The notes under the pieces: model-generated
Told to the model about the DNA's origin: nothing
Databases searched by the model: none
The model's input: the letters and a program-made list of their open reading frames with translations, nothing else
Assembly: GCF_003711105.1 (NCBI RefSeq)
Contig: NZ_CP023865.1
Span: forward strand, 3,497,001-3,561,000
DNA length: 64,000 bases
Reading direction: 5' to 3'
From: Actinoplanes teichomyceticus ATCC 31121
GTDB lineage: Bacteria; Actinomycetota; Actinomycetes; Mycobacteriales; Micromonosporaceae
Shown: in pieces, positions 32,001-41,118 of the stretch
Layout of the letters: the number at the start of each line of letters is the position of its first letter
Numbering within the stretch: position 1 is the first letter of the stretch
Program-made: the position numbers and the translations under genes

Positions 32001-33947
32001 GTGGACGTGGTGTTGCGCTTCGGGGGGGTGTCGAAGAACGATGACGACCCCGATCCCTGGCAGACCCTGATCGGGCCGGGGACGCTGCGCAGAGTGCTCG
32101 CCTACTTCCGCCCGCACATCGGCAAGGTGGCGCTCTTCGTTCTCGTCGCCGCGCTGGAGTCGCTTGTCGTCGTCGTAGTTCCGTTGTTGCTGATGGAACT
32201 GGTCAACGGCGGCATCCTCAAGGACGACGCCGGGGTCGTGGCATCGATGGCCGGCCTGGCCGCCGGCCTCGCCCTGGTGGGCGCGCTGTTGCAGCTGGTG
32301 TCAGCCTATATTTCCGGGCAGATCGGGCAGGGGGTCAGCTACGACCTCCGGGTTCAGGCGCTGCGTCACGTTCAGCAGCTGCCGATCGCGTTCTTCACCC
32401 GTACCCAGACCGGGGTGCTGGTGGGCCGGCTGCACACGGAACTGATCATGGCGCAGCAGGCGTTCAGCCAGCTCCTGATGGCAGCCACCAGCGCCGTCAC
32501 GGTGATCCTGGTGATGGCCGAGCTGTTCTACCTGTCATGGCTTGTCGCCGTGGTCACCCTGGTGCTGATTCCGCTGTTCCTCGTGCCCTGGATCTACGTG
32601 GGCCGGGTGATCCGGCGGCGCACCGGACGGCTGATGGACGCGAATACCGGCCTTGGTGGACTCCTCCAGGAGCGGTTCAACGTTCAGGGGGCGATGCTCT
32701 CCAAACTCTTCGGCCGTCCCCGCGAGGAGATGGCCGAGTACGCCGATCGTGCCGAGCGCATCCGCCGCATCGGCGTGAGTCTCTCGGTGTACGGGCGGCT
32801 CGCCTTCGTCATGATGGCGCTGATGGCCTCGCTCGCCACGGCGCTCGTCTACGGCATCGGTGGCGGGCTCGTGCTCGCCGGGGCGTTCCAGCTCGGCACG
32901 CTCGTCGCCCTCGCCACTCTGCTCGGGCGGTTGTTCGGGCCGATCACGCAGCTGTCCGGGATGCAGGAAACCGCGCAGACCGTCGTGGTGAGCTTCTCCC
33001 GGATCTTCGAGGTGCTCGATCTGAAGGGGCTGATCGAGGAGCGTCCCGGTGCGGTCGCGCTCGCCAAGGACACGGCGCCGGAGATCGAGTTCGACGACGT
33101 GGCGTTCCGCTATCCGACCGCCGACGAGGTCTCGCTGCGCTCGCTGGAGTACGTACGCGCCGAACGGGAGCGCGGGGAGACGACGCCGGAGGTGCTGCGC
33201 GGTGTCAGCCTGCACGTGCCGGCCGGCACCCTCACCGCGCTCGTCGGCCCGTCCGGCGCCGGCAAGAGCACGCTCACCCACCTGGTGTCACGGCTGTACG
33301 ACCCGACCGGCGGGGTCATTCGCGTCGGTGGGCACGATCTGCGCGACCTCACCTTCGACTCGCTGCGCGAAGCGGTGGGCGTGGTCAGCCAGGACGCCTA
33401 CTTCTTCCACGACACGATCCGGCAGAACCTGCTCTACGCCCGCCCCACCGCCACCGAGGACGAACTGATCGAGGCATGTCGAGGGGCCCAGATCTGGGAC
33501 CTGATCGCCTCGCTCCCGGGCGGGTTCGACACCGTCACCGGCGATCGTGGCTACCGCCTGTCGGGCGGCGAGAAGCAACGCCTGGCCATCGCCCGGCTGC
33601 TGCTGAAGGCGCCGACGATCGTCGTGCTCGACGAAGCCACCGCTCACCTGGACTCCGAGTCCGAGGCCGCCGTGCAGCGGGCACTCAAGACCGCCCTGCA
33701 CAACCGCACCTCGTTGGTGATCGCCCACCGGTTGTCCACGATTCGCGAGGCCGACCAGATCCTCGTGATCGACGACGGACGGGTCCGGGAGCGCGGAACG
33801 CACGACGAGCTGCTGGCCGAGGGGGGTCTGTACGCGGAGCTTTACCACACGCAGTTCGCCAAGGCCGGAAGCGACGCAGCCGAACCGGCGAGCGACGCAG
33901 CCGAGCTGCACCACAGGGAGCCCGAGCCGGTGCACGGCGGAGGATGA
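32001..33947 (+). CDS. tei4*: ABC exporter, fused TMD-NBD (glycopeptide export)
   Basis: 648 residues, half-size type IV ABC exporter. Six-helix transmembrane domain at about 30-325, then an ATPase domain with Walker A GPSGAGKST (~415), signature LSGGE (~520), Walker B IVVLDEAT (~543) and the H-loop AHRLST. It should homodimerise and export the finished antibiotic or an intermediate. GTG start at 32001 with GAGAGAGG upstream. Its first ~72 residues and upstream leader have a decayed copy next to teiA. The gene is followed within 90 bp by the second mbtH copy, and the last bases before that copy belong to the 209-bp duplication. Confidence 0.93.
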   Translation: MDVVLRFGGVSKNDDDPDPWQTLIGPGTLRRVLAYFRPHIGKVALFVLVAALESLVVVVVPLLLMELVNGGILKDDAGVVASMAGLAAGLALVGALLQLVSAYISGQIGQGVSYDLRVQALRHVQQLPIAFFTRTQTGVLVGRLHTELIMAQQAFSQLLMAATSAVTVILVMAELFYLSWLVAVVTLVLIPLFLVPWIYVGRVIRRRTGRLMDANTGLGGLLQERFNVQGAMLSKLFGRPREEMAEYADRAERIRRIGVSLSVYGRLAFVMMALMASLATALVYGIGGGLVLAGAFQLGTLVALATLLGRLFGPITQLSGMQETAQTVVVSFSRIFEVLDLKGLIEERPGAVALAKDTAPEIEFDDVAFRYPTADEVSLRSLEYVRAERERGETTPEVLRGVSLHVPAGTLTALVGPSGAGKSTLTHLVSRLYDPTGGVIRVGGHDLRDLTFDSLREAVGVVSQDAYFFHDTIRQNLLYARPTATEDELIEACRGAQIWDLIASLPGGFDTVTGDRGYRLSGGEKQRLAIARLLLKAPTIVVLDEATAHLDSESEAAVQRALKTALHNRTSLVIAHRLSTIREADQILVIDDGRVRERGTHDELLAEGGLYAELYHTQFAKAGSDAAEPASDAAELHHREPEPVHGGG

Positions 33948-34005
33948 CGATGGATCAGGCGACGCCGGCCCGGATCGCCGGCCGTCGTCGCCCAGAACGC
34001 CGGCT

Positions 34006-34214
34006 CCGGCCGGATGCGTGAGAGGACACGATGATGACCAATCCGTTCGACAACGAGGACGGTTCCTTCCTCGTGCTCGTCAACGGCGAGGGCCAGCATT
34101 CGCTGTGGCCGGCTTTCGCCGAGGTCCCGGACGGCTGGACGGGGGTCCACGGTCCGGCCTCCCGGCAGGATTGTCTCGGCTACGTCGAGCAGAACTGGAC
34201 GGACCTGCGGCCCA
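34006..34214 (+). repeat. 209-bp perfect direct repeat, copy 2
   Basis: Exact copy of 28516-28724. It carries a leftover of the teiD 3' end (codons RPDA and stop) with no NRPS gene in front of it, so copy 1 is the source and copy 2 the insertion. Confidence 0.97.
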
Positions 34215-34243
34215 GGAGCCTGGTCGAGCAGGCCGACGCGTGA
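34031..34243 (+). CDS. mbtH: MbtH-like NRPS accessory protein, copy 2
   Basis: 70 residues, identical to copy 1 at 28541 up to residue 61, with a different last nine (RSLVEQADA). All MbtH hallmarks are intact, so it should be functional. The ribosome-binding region is part of the duplicated block. It lies between the ABC exporter and oxyA; a predicted Tei15* operator follows its stop by seven bases, so its own transcription probably depends on the exporter operon. I recall two MbtH genes (tcp13 and tcp17) in the teicoplanin cluster, which fits. Whether the two copies serve different A domains cannot be told. Confidence 0.93.
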   Translation: MMTNPFDNEDGSFLVLVNGEGQHSLWPAFAEVPDGWTGVHGPASRQDCLGYVEQNWTDLRPRSLVEQADA

Positions 34244-34250
34244 GTGAGCC

Positions 34251-34279
34251 GTCCACCCGCCCGATCCGGACGGTTGGAC
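34251..34279. promoter_or_regulatory. Predicted StrR-type (Tei15*) operator upstream of oxyA
   Basis: GTCCAC-N17-TTGGAC, one base off the GTCCAR-N17-TTGGAC consensus, about 75 bp before oxyA. The bases around it still resemble the operator-hairpin region after mbtH copy 1, so the operator may have been copied with mbtH. The strong hairpin itself is not kept here. Confidence 0.7.
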
Positions 34280-34353
34280 GAGCTCGACGGTCGTACGAGC
34301 GGCCGGAAGCATCCATGTCGAGCGCCGCTTGGTCGACCGAAAGGATCTGTGGC

Positions 34354-35529
34354 ATGTTCGAGGAGATCAACGTTGTCCGGGCCGCGGAGCTGCACCGGAG
34401 GGACCGATTCGATCCGGTGCCACAGCTGCGCTCGCTGATGGCCGAGGGCCCGTTGACCACGCTGGGCACCGAGGAGTCTCCCGGAGGCCGGACGGCGTGG
34501 CTCGCCACCGGGTACGACGAGATCCGGCAGGTTCTCAGCTCCGACGACTTCAGCGCACGGCTGCTCTACGGGGGAACCGCTGCCGGCATCACCTGGCCCG
34601 GTTTCCTCACCCAGTACGACCCGCCCGAGCACACCCGACTGCGCCGCATGGTGGCGCCCGCCTTCGCCGTCCGACGGATGCAGAAGTTCCAGCCGCAGGT
34701 CGAGCGGGTCGTCCAGGACAGTTTGGACGCCATCGAGGCGCTCGGCGGACCGGTCGACTTCGTCCCCCGTTTCGGGTGGTCGGTGGCGACGACGGCGACC
34801 TGCGACTTCCTCGGCATTCCGCGCGACGATCAGGCGGATCTGGCGCGCAGCCTCCATGCCAGCCGAACCGAACGGTCAGGCAAGCGGCGTACCGCGGCAG
34901 GCAACAAGTTCATGACGTACATGAACAAGATGACGGCTCGCACCCGCCGCGATCCCGGTGACGACATGTTCGGTGTCGTGGTACGCGAGTACGGCGACGA
35001 GATCACCGACGCGGAGCTGACCGGCGTCGCCGCGTTCGTCATGGGCGCGGGCGCCGACCAGGTGGCCCGTTTCCTCGCGGCCGGCGCGTGGCTGATGGCC
35101 GACGATCCCGAGCAGTTCGCACTGCTGCGGGAGAAGCCGGACACCGTCCCGGATTGGCTGGACGAGGTGATTCGGTATCTGACCACCGATGAGAAGACCC
35201 ATCCGCGCGTCGCGACGGACGACGTGCGCATCGGCGATCACCTCATCAAGGCCGGCGATACCGTCACGTGCTCCCTGCTGGCTGCCAACCGCCGCAACTT
35301 CCCGCGCCCGGAGGATCGATTCGACATCACCCGGGTCCGGCCGGAGCACCTGGCGTTCGGGCACGGCATCCATCACTGCCTGGGCAGGTCTCTGGCCGAG
35401 CTGGTGTTCCGGACGGCGATTCCGGCCCTGGCACACCGCTTCCCCACGCTGAGGCTGGCCGAGCCGCACCGAGAGATCAGATTGGGGCCGCCGCCGTTCG
35501 ACGTGGAAGCCCTGCTGCTCGACTGGTAG
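34354..35529 (+). CDS. oxyA: Cytochrome P450 OxyA (residue 2-4 aryl ether crosslink)
   Basis: 391-residue P450 from the ATG at 34354, preceded by GAAAGGA. Upstream codons in the same frame are part of the duplicated mbtH region read in another frame and are not expected to be protein. I-helix region around GAGADQV; heme-cysteine loop FGHGIHHCLG (~335-344). First in the oxyA-oxyE-oxyB-(hal)-oxyC row typical of type IV glycopeptide clusters. OxyA makes the D-O-E ether link between the rings of residues 2 and 4 on the carrier-bound peptide, recruited by the X domain of TeiD. Orthology is from gene order and general similarity; the four Oxy proteins cannot be told apart by the heme motif alone. 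Confidence 0.88.
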   Translation: MFEEINVVRAAELHRRDRFDPVPQLRSLMAEGPLTTLGTEESPGGRTAWLATGYDEIRQVLSSDDFSARLLYGGTAAGITWPGFLTQYDPPEHTRLRRMVAPAFAVRRMQKFQPQVERVVQDSLDAIEALGGPVDFVPRFGWSVATTATCDFLGIPRDDQADLARSLHASRTERSGKRRTAAGNKFMTYMNKMTARTRRDPGDDMFGVVVREYGDEITDAELTGVAAFVMGAGADQVARFLAAGAWLMADDPEQFALLREKPDTVPDWLDEVIRYLTTDEKTHPRVATDDVRIGDHLIKAGDTVTCSLLAANRRNFPRPEDRFDITRVRPEHLAFGHGIHHCLGRSLAELVFRTAIPALAHRFPTLRLAEPHREIRLGPPPFDVEALLLDW

Positions 35530-35551
35530 CGCCGGAAGCATAGGAGATCCG

Positions 35552-36706
35552 ATGGCACTTCCTCTGCCGCATCAGCGGCTCCGGCTCGATCCGGTGCCGG
35601 AGTTCGAAGAGCTGCAAAAAGCTGGGCCCCTGCACGAATACGACACCGAGCCGGGCATGGACGGCCGTAAGCAGTGGCTGGTCACCGGACATGACGAGGT
35701 CCGCGCGATCCTCGCCGACCACGAGCGGTTCAGTTCCATGCGGCCGGTCGACGACGAGGCGGATCGCGCCCTGTTGCCGGGAATCCTGCAGGCGTACGAC
35801 CCGCCGGATCACACCCGGCTGCGCAGGACGGTGGCCCCGGCGTATTCCGCCCGACGGATGGAGCGGCTGCGACCCCGCATCGAGGAGATCGTCGAAGAGT
35901 GCTTGGACGACTTCGAGAGCGTGGGCGCGCCGGTCGACTTCGTCCGACATGCCGCCTGGCCCATCCCCGCGTACATCGCCTGCGAATTCCTCGGCGTCCC
36001 GCGTGACGACCAGGCGGAGTTGTCGCGGATGATCAGGGAGAGCCGGGAGAGTCGGCTTCCCCGGCAGCGGACCCTGTCGGGTCTGGGCATCGTCAATTAC
36101 ACCAAGCGGTTGACCTCCGGCAAACGCCGTGATCCTGGCGACGGGATGATCGGCGTGATCGTGCGCGAACACGGCGCTGAGATCAGCGACGAGGAATTGG
36201 CGGGGCTCGCCGAGGGGAACCTGATCATGGCGGCGGAGCAGATGGCCGCGCAGCTGGCGGTCGCGGTGCTCCTGCTGGTGACCCACCCCGACCAGATGGC
36301 GCTGCTGCGCGAGAAACCGGAGCTCATCGACAGCGCCACCGAGGAAGTGCTGCGCCACGCGTCCATCGTCGAGGCCCCGGCTCCCCGGGTGGCGCTCGCT
36401 GACGTGCGCATGGCCGGACGCGACATCCATGCCGGCGATGTCCTGACGTGTTCCATGCTGGCGACCAATCGCGCCCCGGGAGATCGGTTCGACATCACCC
36501 GGGAGAAAGCCACCCACATGGCATTCGGACACGGCATCCACCACTGTATCGGGGCGCCGCTGGCCCGGCTCCAGCTGCGGGTGGCGCTGCCGGCGGTGGT
36601 CGGCCGGTTCCCGTCTTTGCGGCTGGCGGTCCCGGAGGAGGACCTGCGGTTCAAACCGGGCAGGCCGGCACCCTTCGCGGTAGAGGAGCTTCCCCTTGAG
36701 TGGTGA
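35552..36706 (+). CDS. oxyE: Cytochrome P450 OxyE (residue 1-3 aryl ether crosslink)
   Basis: 384-residue P450, ATG at 35552 after ATAGGAG. Heme loop FGHGIHHCIG. The position between oxyA and oxyB matches OxyE of teicoplanin (tcp19) and StaG of A47934, the enzyme that forms the F-O-G ether between residues 1 and 3; this needs aromatic residues at both sites, as predicted here (Hpg1, Dpg3). The I-helix reads AAEQMAAQ, lacking the acid-threonine pair of many P450s. The 3' end overlaps the oxyB start by 11 bases. Confidence 0.86.
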   Translation: MALPLPHQRLRLDPVPEFEELQKAGPLHEYDTEPGMDGRKQWLVTGHDEVRAILADHERFSSMRPVDDEADRALLPGILQAYDPPDHTRLRRTVAPAYSARRMERLRPRIEEIVEECLDDFESVGAPVDFVRHAAWPIPAYIACEFLGVPRDDQAELSRMIRESRESRLPRQRTLSGLGIVNYTKRLTSGKRRDPGDGMIGVIVREHGAEISDEELAGLAEGNLIMAAEQMAAQLAVAVLLLVTHPDQMALLREKPELIDSATEEVLRHASIVEAPAPRVALADVRMAGRDIHAGDVLTCSMLATNRAPGDRFDITREKATHMAFGHGIHHCIGAPLARLQLRVALPAVVGRFPSLRLAVPEEDLRFKPGRPAPFAVEELPLEW

Positions 36707-37892
36707 CGGCTCGCCTCCGATCCACACCCGCCGGCAGGGTTTCGATCCGGCCGACGAACTGCGCGCCGCCGGAACGCTGACGAAGATTTCCATCGGCTCC
36801 GGAGCGGACGCCGAGACCACCTGGCTGGCGGCCGGGCACGCCGTCGTGCGCCAGGTTCTGGGCGATCACAAGCGATTCAGCACCCGGCGCCGCTTCGACC
36901 GACGTGACGAGATCGGCGGGACGGGCGTCTTCCGCCCGCGTGAGCTGGTCGGCAACCTGATGGACTACGACCCACCGGAGCACACCCGGCTCCGGCACCT
37001 GCTGACCCCGGGATTCACCCAGCGCCGGATGCGTCGTCTGGCGCCGCGCATCGAAGAGATCGTGACCGACCGCCTCGACGCCATGGAGCAGGCGGGGCCG
37101 CCGGCGGACCTGATCGAGCTGTTCGCCGACGAGGTGCCCGGAGCCGTGCTGTGCGAGCTGATCGGAGTACCCCGCGACGATCAGGCCATGTTCCTGCAGC
37201 TGTGTCACCGGCATCTCGACGCCTCGCTGAGTGCCAGGAAACGGGCGGCCGCCGGGGAGGCGTTCGCCCGCTACCTGGTGGCCATGATGGCCAGGGAACG
37301 CAAGGACCCCGGCGACGGGTTCATCGGCTCGATCGTCGCCGAACACGGCGACACGATCACGGATGAGGAGCTGAGAGGCGTCTGTGTGCAGCTGATGCTG
37401 GCCGGTGACGACAACGTCTCCGGCATGATCGGGCTGGGGGTGCTGGCGTTGCTGCGACATCCCGAGCAGATCGCCGCGTTGCGCGGGGACGATCAGTCGG
37501 CGGATCGAGCTGTCGACGAGCTGATCCGGTACCTGACGGTCCCATACGCCCCGACACCGCGGACCGCCGTGGAGGACGTCATGGTTGCCGACCAGGTGAT
37601 CAAGGAGGGCGAGACGGTTCTCTGCTCTCTCCCGATGGCCAACCGTGACCGCGCCCTGCTGCCGGATGCCGACCGCCTCGACGTGACCCGTACGCCCGTT
37701 CCGCATGTCGCGTTCGGACACGGTATCCATCACTGTCTGGGCGCCGCTCTGACGCGCCTGCAACTGCGAATCGCCTATACCGCCCTGTGGCGGCGCTTTC
37801 CCGCTTTGCAACTGGCGGACCCCGCCCAGGAAATAATGTTCCGGACGAGTACCCCGGCGTATGGATTAACCAGTCTGCTGGTTGCCTGGTAG
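36696..37892 (+). CDS. oxyB: Cytochrome P450 OxyB (first crosslink, residues 4-6)
   Basis: 398-residue P450 starting at a TTG (36696) that overlaps the end of oxyE, with AGAGGAG eight bases upstream. The N-terminal sequence (SGDGSPPIHTRRQGFDPADEL) fits the start I remember for OxyB of teicoplanin. Heme loop FGHGIHHCLG. OxyB installs the first ring, the C-O-D ether between residues 4 and 6. An in-frame TTA leucine codon lies near the C-terminus (37866-37868). The 294 bp that follow hold no gene I can see and presumably contain the halogenase promoter. Confidence 0.87.
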   Translation: MSGDGSPPIHTRRQGFDPADELRAAGTLTKISIGSGADAETTWLAAGHAVVRQVLGDHKRFSTRRRFDRRDEIGGTGVFRPRELVGNLMDYDPPEHTRLRHLLTPGFTQRRMRRLAPRIEEIVTDRLDAMEQAGPPADLIELFADEVPGAVLCELIGVPRDDQAMFLQLCHRHLDASLSARKRAAAGEAFARYLVAMMARERKDPGDGFIGSIVAEHGDTITDEELRGVCVQLMLAGDDNVSGMIGLGVLALLRHPEQIAALRGDDQSADRAVDELIRYLTVPYAPTPRTAVEDVMVADQVIKEGETVLCSLPMANRDRALLPDADRLDVTRTPVPHVAFGHGIHHCLGAALTRLQLRIAYTALWRRFPALQLADPAQEIMFRTSTPAYGLTSLLVAW

Positions 37893-38186
37893 TGCTCTGC
37901 CCTCTCCATTGGACACCTTGAGCCGCGGAAGAACTTGCCGGACGATGGCATGACCGGCGTGCGGCTCACACGGAACCTGCGCCGGCGAGCTGCTACGAAC
38001 CATCGGCTCGGTGCAGACGCTGTGCCCGGAATCGGCCATTGATTTCCGACGTCCGACCCGGCGAAATCGCCGCCACGCATCTGCTGGCATCGAGATGCCG
38101 ACCGGATGGACGGGACAACAGCGGATATCGCGTAGCGATTCATGACCTCACTCAGTTCCGACGATTCGATCGATGGATGGTGGAAA

Positions 38187-39662
38187 ATGCCGGTGGAAGA
38201 GTTCGACGTGGTGGTGGCCGGTGGCGGGCCGGCCGGTTCGACCGTGGCCACGCTGGTGGCCATGCAGGGCCATCGGGTGCTGCTGCTGGAGAAGGAGACC
38301 TTCCCCCGGTACCAGATCGGCGAGTCGTTGCTGCCCTCCACCGTCCACGGGGTGTGCCGGATGCTCGGCGTCTCGGACGAGCTGGCGGCAGCCGGCTTCC
38401 CCGTCAAGCGCGGCGGCACCTTCCGCTGGGGCGCCCGCCCGGAGCCGTGGACGTTCTCCTTCGCCGTCTCGCCCCTGATGAACGGCCCGACGTCGTTCGC
38501 GTACCAGGTCGAACGGGCGCGCTTCGACGAGATCCTGCTGCGTAACGCGCAGCGCAAGGGCGTCGACGTGCGCGAGGGATGCTCGGTCACCGGGGTGATC
38601 GAAGGCGACGAGCGGATCACCGGGGTGCGTTACACCGACCCCGACGGCGGCGAGCACGAGGTGTCGGCGCGGTTCGTGGTCGACGCGTCGGGCAACAAGA
38701 GCCGGCTGTACTCCCAGGTCGGCGGCGTCCGCAACTATTCGGAGTTCTTCCGCAGCCTGGCGCTGTTCGGTTACTTCGAGAACGGCAAGCGGCTGCCGGA
38801 GCCGTACTCGGGCAACATCCTGAGCGTCGCGTTCGACAGCGGCTGGTTCTGGTACATCCCGCTGAGCGACACGATGACCAGCGTCGGCGCGGTGGTGCGC
38901 CGGGAGATGGCGGAGAAGATCCAGGGCGACCGGGAGAAGGCGCTCCAGGCCCTGATCGCCGAATGCCCGCTGATCTCCGACTACCTCGCCGACGCGCGCC
39001 GGATCACCACCGGCCGGTACGGAGAACTGCGGGTCCGCAAGGACTACTCGTATCACCAGACCAGCTACTGGCGGCCCGGGATGATCCTGGTCGGGGACGC
39101 CGCGTGCTTCGTGGACCCGGTGTTCTCCTCGGGCGTGCACCTGGCGACCTACAGCGCGCTGCTGGCGGCGCGGTCGATCAACAGCGTGCTCGCCGAGGAC
39201 CTGGACGAGAAGACCGCGCTGAGTGAGTTCGAGGCCCGCTACCGCCGCGAGTACGGGGTGTTCTACGAGTTCCTGGTGTCCTTCTACCAGATGAACGTCA
39301 ACGAGGAGTCGTACTTCTGGCAGGCCAAGAAGGTCACCAACAACAAGCACACCGAGATCGAGTCGTTCGTGGAGCTGATCGGCGGGGTGTCGTCGGGTGA
39401 GGCGGCGCTGGCCACGGCCGGCCGGATCGCCGAGCGCAGCGCCGAGTTCGCCGCGGCCGTGGACCAGATGGCCGCCAGCGCCGACGGCAACATGGTGCCG
39501 ATGTACAAGTCGGAAGTGGTCAAGCAGGTGATGCAGGAGGGCGGCCAGGTGCAGATGAAGGCGGTGCTCGGCGCGGACGCCGAGCCCGAGCTGCCGCTGT
39601 TCCCCGGCGGGCTGGTGGTCTCGCCCGACGGGATGAAGTGGCTGCCCTACCGTCCCGCCTGA
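38187..39662 (+). CDS. tei8*: FADH2-dependent tyrosine halogenase
   Basis: 491 residues from the ATG at 38187, whose start (MPVEEFDVVVAGGGPAGS) matches the family; an ATG 15 codons upstream is also open. FAD-binding GGGPAGS at ~11-17 and the flavin-halogenase signature WFWYIP (~225). In glycopeptide pathways this enzyme chlorinates the tyrosines at residues 2 and 6 while bound to NRPS carrier domains. A single halogenase is present, enough for both sites in teicoplanin. It lies between oxyB and oxyC, the order of type IV clusters. A flavin reductase is not in the window and is normally supplied from elsewhere. Confidence 0.94.
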   Translation: MPVEEFDVVVAGGGPAGSTVATLVAMQGHRVLLLEKETFPRYQIGESLLPSTVHGVCRMLGVSDELAAAGFPVKRGGTFRWGARPEPWTFSFAVSPLMNGPTSFAYQVERARFDEILLRNAQRKGVDVREGCSVTGVIEGDERITGVRYTDPDGGEHEVSARFVVDASGNKSRLYSQVGGVRNYSEFFRSLALFGYFENGKRLPEPYSGNILSVAFDSGWFWYIPLSDTMTSVGAVVRREMAEKIQGDREKALQALIAECPLISDYLADARRITTGRYGELRVRKDYSYHQTSYWRPGMILVGDAACFVDPVFSSGVHLATYSALLAARSINSVLAEDLDEKTALSEFEARYRREYGVFYEFLVSFYQMNVNEESYFWQAKKVTNNKHTEIESFVELIGGVSSGEAALATAGRIAERSAEFAAAVDQMAASADGNMVPMYKSEVVKQVMQEGGQVQMKAVLGADAEPELPLFPGGLVVSPDGMKWLPYRPA

Positions 39663-39769
39663 ACCTTTCCGGAAGCGCCGGGGCGCCGGACGAGCGCCTC
39701 GCCGGCGCGTGGCGTTGCGGCGGGCTCGGCGATGGCGAACGGCACAGGCGAGAAGGAGTGTTCACCGGT

Positions 39770-41002
39770 ATGGATCACGACATCGATGAGGTCGCGCCGG
39801 TCGTGGAGCCGACGGCGAACTACATGAGGAGAACGGTCTGCGACCCGCACGAGGACATGTTCGCTCTGCGGGCGCACGGTCCGCTGATCCGGATCGGCGG
39901 GGATGCCGCGGTCCAGATGGGCGCGGATTATCTCTGGCAGGCGATGGGCTACGACGTCGTGCGGCAGATCCTCGGTGATCATGAGAACTTCACGACGCGG
40001 CTGCGGCTGACCGCGTCCGAACCGATCAGCGGGGAAGGCGCGACCAAACCGCAGGAGCTGGTCGGACAGATCTCGACCTACGATCCGCCCGAGCACACCC
40101 GCCTGCGCCGGATGCTCACGCCGGAGTTCACGGTCCGGCGCGTCCGCCGGCTGGAGCCCGCGATCCAGGAGCTCATCGACGACCGCATCGATGCGATGGA
40201 GGCCGCGGGACCGCCCGTGGACGTGCAGACGGTCTTCGCCGATCCGGTCGGCGGCGGCGCGCTGTGCGAACTGCTCGGCATCCCACGCGATGATCGGAAC
40301 CAGTTCATGCGCCGGGTCCGGCAGAACGTCGATCTCAGCCGCGGATACAAGGCCCGGGCGGCCGACAGCGCGGCGTTCAACCGGTACCTGCAGAGCCTCA
40401 TCACCCGGCAGCGCAAGGACCCCGACGAGGGGTTCCTCGGCATGCTGGTGCGCGACCACGGCGACGACATCACGGACGAGGAGCTCAAGGGCGTGTGCAC
40501 GGCGCTGCTCCTCGGCGGTGTCGAGACCGTCGCGGGGATGCTGGGCTTCGGGGTCCTCGCGCTGCTGGACCATCCCGACCAGAGGCGGCTGCTCTTCGCC
40601 GGCCGCGAGGAGGCCGACCGCCTGGTCAACGAACTGTTGCGGTATCTGTCGGCGGTGCAGCAGCCGACTCCGCGGATGGCCGTCAAGGACGTGGTCGTCG
40701 ATGGGCAACAGATCAGGGCGGGGGAGTACGTGCTGTGCTCGATCCTCATGGCCAACCGGGACGAAGCGCTGACACCCCATCCCAACGTTCTGGACGCGGA
40801 GCGTGAGCCGGCGCCACACATCGGATTCGGGCACGGCATCCATCACTGCATCGGGGCGGCGGTGGCGAGAACCGTGCTGCGGATGGCCTACCAGACCCTG
40901 TGGCGACGACTTCCCGGGCTGCGCCTCGCGATACCCGCCGGGCAGGTGAAGCTCAGGAACGCGTTCATCGACAGTCCGGATCAGTTGCCGGTCACCTGGT
41001 AG
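39770..41002 (+). CDS. oxyC: Cytochrome P450 OxyC (residue 5-7 biaryl crosslink)
   Basis: 410-residue P450. I use the ATG at 39770, which follows AGAAGGAG; a GTG four codons upstream lies right against that ribosome site. Heme loop FGHGIHHCIG. OxyC forms the last ring, the carbon-carbon bond between the aromatic rings of Hpg5 and Dpg7. Placement after the halogenase and before the second glycosyltransferase is as in teicoplanin. Confidence 0.88.
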   Translation: MDHDIDEVAPVVEPTANYMRRTVCDPHEDMFALRAHGPLIRIGGDAAVQMGADYLWQAMGYDVVRQILGDHENFTTRLRLTASEPISGEGATKPQELVGQISTYDPPEHTRLRRMLTPEFTVRRVRRLEPAIQELIDDRIDAMEAAGPPVDVQTVFADPVGGGALCELLGIPRDDRNQFMRRVRQNVDLSRGYKARAADSAAFNRYLQSLITRQRKDPDEGFLGMLVRDHGDDITDEELKGVCTALLLGGVETVAGMLGFGVLALLDHPDQRRLLFAGREEADRLVNELLRYLSAVQQPTPRMAVKDVVVDGQQIRAGEYVLCSILMANRDEALTPHPNVLDAEREPAPHIGFGHGIHHCIGAAVARTVLRMAYQTLWRRLPGLRLAIPAGQVKLRNAFIDSPDQLPVTW

Positions 41003-41118
41003 CCGTCAACCGCACCGGGAAGCGGGATGGCACCTGCCAGAGGCGCCGCCGCCACCATACCCGCGTCATGCCGCACGATCGCCGGCCGACGCCGGAGCCT
41101 ACCGAATGGGGATGCGAG

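Noticed and set aside
34018..34353. Long N-terminal extension of OxyA
   Set aside because: The extension reads the duplicated mbtH gene in another frame; the same frame occurs at 28528 after teiD without a P450.
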